Assembly: GCA_022425585.1 (NCBI GenBank)
Contig: JAKMFF010000287.1
Span: 1-7,778 of the forward strand
Direction: 5' to 3'
DNA: 7,778 bases
Source of the DNA: Candidatus Poseidoniaceae archaeon
GTDB taxonomy: Archaea > Thermoplasmatota > Poseidoniia > Poseidoniales > Poseidoniaceae
Shown here: one piece after another, positions 1-4,800 of the stretch
How positions within the stretch are numbered: position 1 is the stretch's first letter
Layout: each line of letters starts with the position of its first letter
Program-made: the position numbers and the translations under genes
The notes under the pieces: generated by a model
The model's database searches: none
Told to the model about the DNA's origin: nothing
What the model saw: only the letters and a program-made list of their open reading frames with translations

Positions 1-486
1 AATAAGAATGGCAAGGGCCCGAAAATGATGATGGTTGGAGCTAATGGACAGATGATGCCAATAACTGATTTAACTCCAGAAAATATTGCCAAGTTACAAC
101 AACAGGCAGTCGTTGAAAAGGTAGACAACCCGTTTGCTGACACGGGTTTAACTGAATCAAGTGACTTTGTCGACGGCAGTGAAGATGTACAAAACGGCAC
201 ATTATTGACTACAGAGCAAGTATTTGCCCTAATGAAAGGAGATGTTGATGAAGCACAGAGCAGGGTCAGCGATCCATTCGCCGATTATAATCGGGTGCGC
301 ACCGAACAACCGGTGAAGAAGGCAACAAACACAAAGGAAATCGCATCATGGGATGACGGAGATCACCTATTCACTAAACAGGAAACCGAAAACAATACCA
401 AAACGGTGCTAGACAAACCCCCAAAGGCCACAGAGGATAAGCCGTCGGTAAAGCCTAATGCATGGAAAGATTGGGACGAAGATTAG
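1..486 (+). CDS. C-terminal part of an acidic, probably disordered protein of unknown function
   Basis: The reading frame is open to the left edge, reading NKNGKGPK before a run of three Met codons at position 25. No Shine-Dalgarno site is convincing at that Met run, so the gene most likely begins outside the window and this is its tail; a start at 25 giving 153 residues is the alternative. I recognise no family. The visible part has no membrane segment and no cysteine. It is rich in Asp, Glu, Lys, Asn and Thr, which suggests a flexible, water-soluble tail. Counting from the Met at 25, a short motif occurs twice, NPFAD at residues 35-39 and DPFAD at 83-87, and the protein ends in a Trp/Asp-rich tip, AWKDWDED. 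Its stop codon overlaps the ribosome binding site of the next gene, so the two are probably co-transcribed and translationally coupled. The coding call is good; the function is unknown. Confidence 0.72.
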   Translation, partial: NKNGKGPKMMMVGANGQMMPITDLTPENIAKLQQQAVVEKVDNPFADTGLTESSDFVDGSEDVQNGTLLTTEQVFALMKGDVDEAQSRVSDPFADYNRVRTEQPVKKATNTKEIASWDDGDHLFTKQETENNTKTVLDKPPKATEDKPSVKPNAWKDWDED

Positions 487-490
487 GTGA
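485..490 (+). promoter_or_regulatory. Shine-Dalgarno site for the two-helix membrane protein gene
   Basis: AGGTGA lies 4 bases before the GTG start at 495 and matches the canonical anti-Shine-Dalgarno sequence. It overlaps the stop codon of the preceding gene (TAG at 484-486), the usual layout for translational coupling. It supports the GTG start over any later ATG. Confidence 0.7.
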
Positions 491-494
491 TTAA

Positions 495-1070
495 GTGAAT
501 AAGTATATTTCGATTAGTATCACAGTTATTGGTTTATTGATGTTGATAATCTCATCATTAGCGGTGACTAATAACTTGAGCGATTCAGAATCTGTAGATG
601 CGATGCTACCACCTTGTACTGTAGAACAAGGTTTGCCAGTAGTTGGAGAGGATGAGGTGACTTGTTACTGGGGAATGTCTGGAGAAATACTAGAGATACC
701 GAGCGAAGCGATTGCTGCTGATGTAGATGTACAAATTTCTTGGCAGAAATCTGGCGTGTGGATTGGTATTGCTGAGGCTTCAGAAGCAGAAAAATGTGTA
801 TTAAAAACTGATTATTACGAGTGTGACAAAGATTCTGTTACTCTAATAGCTGGTGGACCTACTTCTAATGGTGAAATCATATGGAATCCTAGCCCTGGAG
901 AATATCGTTTTGTTGCGGGAGGCGATGACACACAAACATTACAACAATTTACGGTAGATTGGGAGTATGAGGCTTCATTAAAGTCTGGGTTAGCAATAAC
1001 CATGATGGTTATTGGCGGAGTCCTATTGATTACTGGTGCATTGCTAATTTATCAAAATAGCAATAAATAA
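495..1070 (+). CDS. Small membrane protein with two transmembrane helices and a Cys-containing extracytoplasmic domain
   Basis: The protein has 191 residues and starts at GTG, chosen because AGGTGA sits just upstream. A hydrophobic helix spans about residues 5-24 and a second about 165-187, followed by a short polar end (YQNSNK). The loop of about 140 residues between them is acidic, contains Trp, Gly and Pro, and has four cysteines (41, 57, 101, 110). This suggests a beta-rich domain outside the membrane, possibly held by two disulfides. The first helix may instead be a signal peptide, since LAV followed by a polar stretch could be cleaved; then the protein would be anchored only by its C-terminal helix. 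I do not recognise a family, and similar small archaeal membrane proteins are generally uncharacterised. The gene lies 8 bases after its upstream neighbour and 42 bases before the regulator gene. Confidence 0.8.
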   Translation: MNKYISISITVIGLLMLIISSLAVTNNLSDSESVDAMLPPCTVEQGLPVVGEDEVTCYWGMSGEILEIPSEAIAADVDVQISWQKSGVWIGIAEASEAEKCVLKTDYYECDKDSVTLIAGGPTSNGEIIWNPSPGEYRFVAGGDDTQTLQQFTVDWEYEASLKSGLAITMMVIGGVLLITGALLIYQNSNK

Positions 1071-1073
1071 TTT
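1062..1073 (+). promoter_or_regulatory. Possible TATA-like element for the ArsR-like regulator gene
   Basis: AATAAATAATTT is an AT-rich stretch overlapping the end of the membrane protein gene. An archaeal TATA box here would put transcription start near 1090-1097, giving a short leader before the ATG at 1113. Such AT-rich stretches are common, and the regulator could also simply be read through from the upstream genes. Confidence 0.25.
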
Positions 1074-1094
1074 GAAAAGGTTCTTCAATTAGGT

Positions 1095-1105
1095 AACCTT
1101 AGGTT
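1095..1105. promoter_or_regulatory. Short palindrome before the regulator gene, candidate operator
   Basis: AACCTTAGGTT is a perfect 11-base palindrome (arms of 5, centre T). It overlaps a second odd palindrome, AGGTAACCT (1091-1099), so TTAGGT appears twice, 10 bases apart. A dimeric winged-helix protein could bind such a site and autoregulate. The AGGT within it (1101-1104), 8 bases before the ATG, also serves as a plausible weak Shine-Dalgarno site. Confidence 0.3.
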
Positions 1106-1112
1106 TAGCAAT

Positions 1113-1865
1113 ATGGCAGACCTTGACCTAGCACTATCCCTTTTGCAGAACAAAGTTCGCAGACAAATCTTGGAGAGATTAGTCCGAGAACCGCACTATC
1201 CTATGCAGTTGGCTGAATTGATTGGAGTGAGTCAACAAGCAATAAAGAAGCATTTGAAAGAATTAGAACGAGGAAATTTCGTGACCAAAATGAAGGTCCC
1301 AAGTGAGAAGGGCGGGCCACCAAGAACGATTTATACTGTGCAAGAAGCGATTTCTATCAGAATTGATTTAGGCCCAGATTTATTTAATTGTGAACAACGA
1401 AAATTACCCGCTGGCGGACCTATGCGGTTATCGAGGAAATTACCTGAAGCAACTCACGGAGTTGCCGAAGTCGTCAGTGGTAGGAAACGTATCTCAGTAA
1501 GTGAAGGTGTGGCATATTTGGCTGAACTCAATCAAGTGATTGAGCAATTAGATGGTCAAAGAGATGCATTGATATCATTGCACCAACATATCAGAAACCG
1601 CATCTCGCAAGGAGTAGATAGTGATTTTGAACAGTATGAAGAGAGGGCAATGATTCATTCGATTATTGAAGCGCCAGAAAAGCGACTCGATCTTAACATG
1701 TTAAGCAAGGAGTTACAACTGGGGCAACGACAAGTTTCTGAATTACTGGAAGAAGTCAGAGCGAAGCTTCAACGACAAATCTCTGAAAAGGCAGGCCACG
1801 TAATAGTTACCCCTGAAAACTCCAACCTGTATTGGTGGCTTGGAGATTACAAAAAGTCTAGCTGA
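1113..1865 (+). CDS. ArsR-like winged-helix transcription regulator with extended C-terminal region
   Basis: This 250-residue protein is a DNA-binding transcription regulator. Residues 3-76 form an ArsR-like winged helix: helices at about 3-12 and 14-26, a helix-turn-helix at about 29-54 (PMQLAELIGVSQQAIKKHLK) and a basic wing with KGGPPRTIY at 67-74. Next comes IDLGPDLF (84-91), a segment I associate with archaeal ArsR-family regulators. Residues about 130-165 look like a long amphipathic helix able to form a dimerising coiled coil. Residues about 172-235 read like a second helix-turn-helix (LDLNMLSKELQLGQRQVSEL). At 250 residues it is much longer than typical metal-sensing ArsR proteins of about 100, and it lacks their CVC metal motif; its two histidine pairs are scattered and it has a single Cys (93). 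The ligand and targets are unknown. The stop codon is one base from the convergent giant gene. Confidence 0.88.
   Translation: MADLDLALSLLQNKVRRQILERLVREPHYPMQLAELIGVSQQAIKKHLKELERGNFVTKMKVPSEKGGPPRTIYTVQEAISIRIDLGPDLFNCEQRKLPAGGPMRLSRKLPEATHGVAEVVSGRKRISVSEGVAYLAELNQVIEQLDGQRDALISLHQHIRNRISQGVDSDFEQYEERAMIHSIIEAPEKRLDLNMLSKELQLGQRQVSELLEEVRAKLQRQISEKAGHVIVTPENSNLYWWLGDYKKSS
1851..1855 (-). terminator. Possible T-run terminator for the giant surface-protein gene
   Basis: Reading on the minus strand, a run of five T residues begins 12 bases after the giant gene's stop codon. Archaeal termination can use T-runs without a hairpin. The run lies inside the 3' end of the convergent regulator gene, and five T residues is a minimal signal. 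Confidence 0.25.
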
Positions 1866-1866
1866 G

Positions 1867-4800
1867 TTAATCTTCAGATTCGAGTACTGAAACTAATGAA
1901 GACTGTTCAGCAATCCTCAGTTTTGCCTCTTCTCTGCGGGCCTTACCGACAAAGTAAACAACTCCAAGTAAAGACAGGGTTAGTAAGATTACGACAAATG
2001 GTAATGCTGTTTTTCCGATAACTTGAGATGCAACATCTAAGAATGGGTTAGGTGATTCCAATGGTTCTGAAACCGCTTTTACGTTATTCTTTTCACTACC
2101 TTCGACAATTTCATTCATTGGGTCGACTACTACATAGACACCTTTGCTTCCAGCAACTACTGGATAGAGTAGGTAAATTTCAATCTCTTTAGCATCTTCT
2201 GAGGCATCTGGAGCAAGTAGAGCACCGACAACTTGACGCATGACAATACTGTCTTCGGCACATCCGTTCTTCTGTATCTCATTGATTATTGATTGACTAT
2301 CAACATCATCATATTGACATAATACGATTTCGATATCTATTGCATGAGTATTACCTTGATTTTGCAGTATAATACCAATAGGTATGGTTGAATCAATATC
2401 TGCGCTATAATCTGTGATGATTATCTCTTTGATAACAAGATCTGGGGCTTTTAGACTCAATGTTACAATAAATTCGTTGCTATCTAAATTTTCTCCTTGC
2501 CAAGATGGTGACGAATCGTAATCGCCTCCTTCAGTCATATCTCCTGCCTTAGATACTACTTTCAAACCAACTACTCTAGTGTCTAATTTAGCTGTAGTTG
2601 AGATTTTTACCACTGCAACCATTTCTATTGTTTGGTATGGCGCCATCTTAGGCATCATGTAAACGAAACTATCACCAGACGGAATCACTGCACAACGTAT
2701 TGAATCCTGTGCTTCCTCAACTGTTGCATAGAAGTTATCAATTTCTATTTGGCTAGCATCTCCTGCAGGCATTGGTTCAGATATCTCGACACACGGTTCG
2801 TCTACTTCCAAATCATTGCTTATCTTCTTGATAGTACGCCATTCAACAGACCAACCAGTCAAAGTACCCATTCCAGGAAGTTCTGACCAGATTAAGGCGT
2901 TTCCTTCCTGTTGTGCGGTGTGGTTGTCCAAAGTTGGCCAGTCTTCTACATTGCCATTGTTGGTTATGTTAACTGAGAAACTGACTATTTTGCCGGGTGC
3001 TGATACTTTCACTGGATTGTCTACTGCTGGATCCATATAGACTTCCATATCGTAAAATTCATTGACATAAACGTACAAAAAGTCTGAATCTCTTTCTCTA
3101 GTTAATCTATTATCTTCGTTTGGATATGCTTCTTCAGAGAGAGTTTGGAATTCTACTACATACAATCCTGCTGCAATGTCAAATTCTGGTACATTCATCA
3201 ACACATCGAAAGTCTGATCTGAATCACGATCTAGTTCCTCAAGACTTTCGCGAGGAATTACGATGTCCCAGTGGCCAGTTCTAACAGGAACCCCTGTTGG
3301 GTCCGTTACTGTGGTTAATCTGAAATCAAATCGGTCAGGGCCGTTACCGTTGTTGATAGTAGTGGTTGGTAGGACTATGTTTTCACCAGGGTTAACCGCT
3401 ATTGCAGAGACTGGATTACCAAAGGAATCTGTAACTGTTACCAACCTATCTGCATCTTGCTCAATATTGGTTTCAAGGCTGTATTCATGAATCACGTTGA
3501 TAGTATATCTTGCTGAATCTGAGACTTTTTGATAGCCCTCTAAGTTTGCTTGCAAAGTTATACTCTTAGAACCAATGCTGGCATCTTCTGGAACACAAAG
3601 TGTAACTCTTACTAAGTAAGTCTTGAAGGTAGTACCTGGGTCTAATTTCCATTCTATTGGAGTGCCAAGTGTTGCATCGCTACCTCCTAAAGTTTGAGAG
3701 AAGTCAACATCAACAACCCAGTTTGATTGCCCCCATGTTGCATCATCGATATCGTCTGGCTTTTCTGCTGGTGCTCCTGGGGTGCTAAAGATTAGATTTC
3801 CAGTCTCAAAATTCTTGGTGACATCTTGTTCAAAGGTGTGGCATTGTCCTGCCATTACTTCTTTTTCACTGTCCTCTGGCAGCAATTCTTCAAACACAAT
3901 ATTTCCTTCAGATTGTATAGAAACAAAGATGCCTAATTCAAGAATATCATAAGTTCCTTTGTCAACAGACTTAATCGGTTCGCCTTCTGACCAGCCCTTC
4001 AAGTAGATTACAAATGCACCTGGGTCTTCGGTAGATGGTACCTTTACAGTGAGTATTTTGGTAGTAGATTTGCCCGGGTCAAGTTCGACACGTAGTGGGA
4101 AAGTAATCTCCCAACCAAATGGTAGTAACCATTCTTGCTGACCTTCCAAGGTATTAGGGTCCCAGAATAGGAAACTATCCTGAACGTTACCGGTATTGGT
4201 TATCGTAATCGAGAAGGTCGCTTGACTACCTTGCTCGATATCCTGGACACTAAGTGATGTATCCAAGCTTATTCCGTGAACAACATCCATCAATGTAAGA
4301 GTAGTTAGATCAGACCTGATAGCTGGGTCTTTGTAGGATTTTGCAGTCACTACTATCTGGGCTAATTCATCTTCATTCGCTTGATAGATAGTTGGTGCTT
4401 GAACTCTTAGATAGAAATTAATGAATTCTCCGCCTTTCAGATAGATTGGTGTGGTTGGAGTAATTTGAGTTTGATTGTTAGCAAAGAAAATTTGCACGGT
4501 CCAATTTGTTGGCACTCCTGAAACATTTAATCCATAAGTATCTGCAACTAAATCAATGTCTCCAGGGGTAGAATTGTTCATCGTCATATTGTACAGTGTT
4601 TGTTCACCTGGCTCAATTACATGATAGAAGGTTTCACCTAAGGCTAATTCTACATCTACTTGCCCAGTTAGAACATGTGAATAACAGATGGTAAATGCAC
4701 CATTTTGTTCATCATTACACTTGTTTCTATCCGACCAACCAACGTGGGCACCACTTCCCAGATCGTTAGCAAATGCAGGAGGAATTCCTATTTCTGGCCT

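Noticed and set aside
127..285. NPF and DPF tripeptides as eukaryotic endocytosis-type docking motifs
   Set aside because: Three-residue matches arise easily by chance, and nothing in the window suggests an endocytic system.
1113..1865. Metal-sensing ArsR/SmtB repressor
   Set aside because: The CVC metal-binding motif in the recognition helix region is absent and the protein is more than twice the length of classical members.
1930..1947. Similarity of the tail start (YFVGKARRE) to the integrin alpha membrane-proximal GFFKR motif
   Set aside because: A hydrophobic stretch followed by basic residues is the general stop-transfer pattern; the match is too short and imprecise to suggest shared function or descent.
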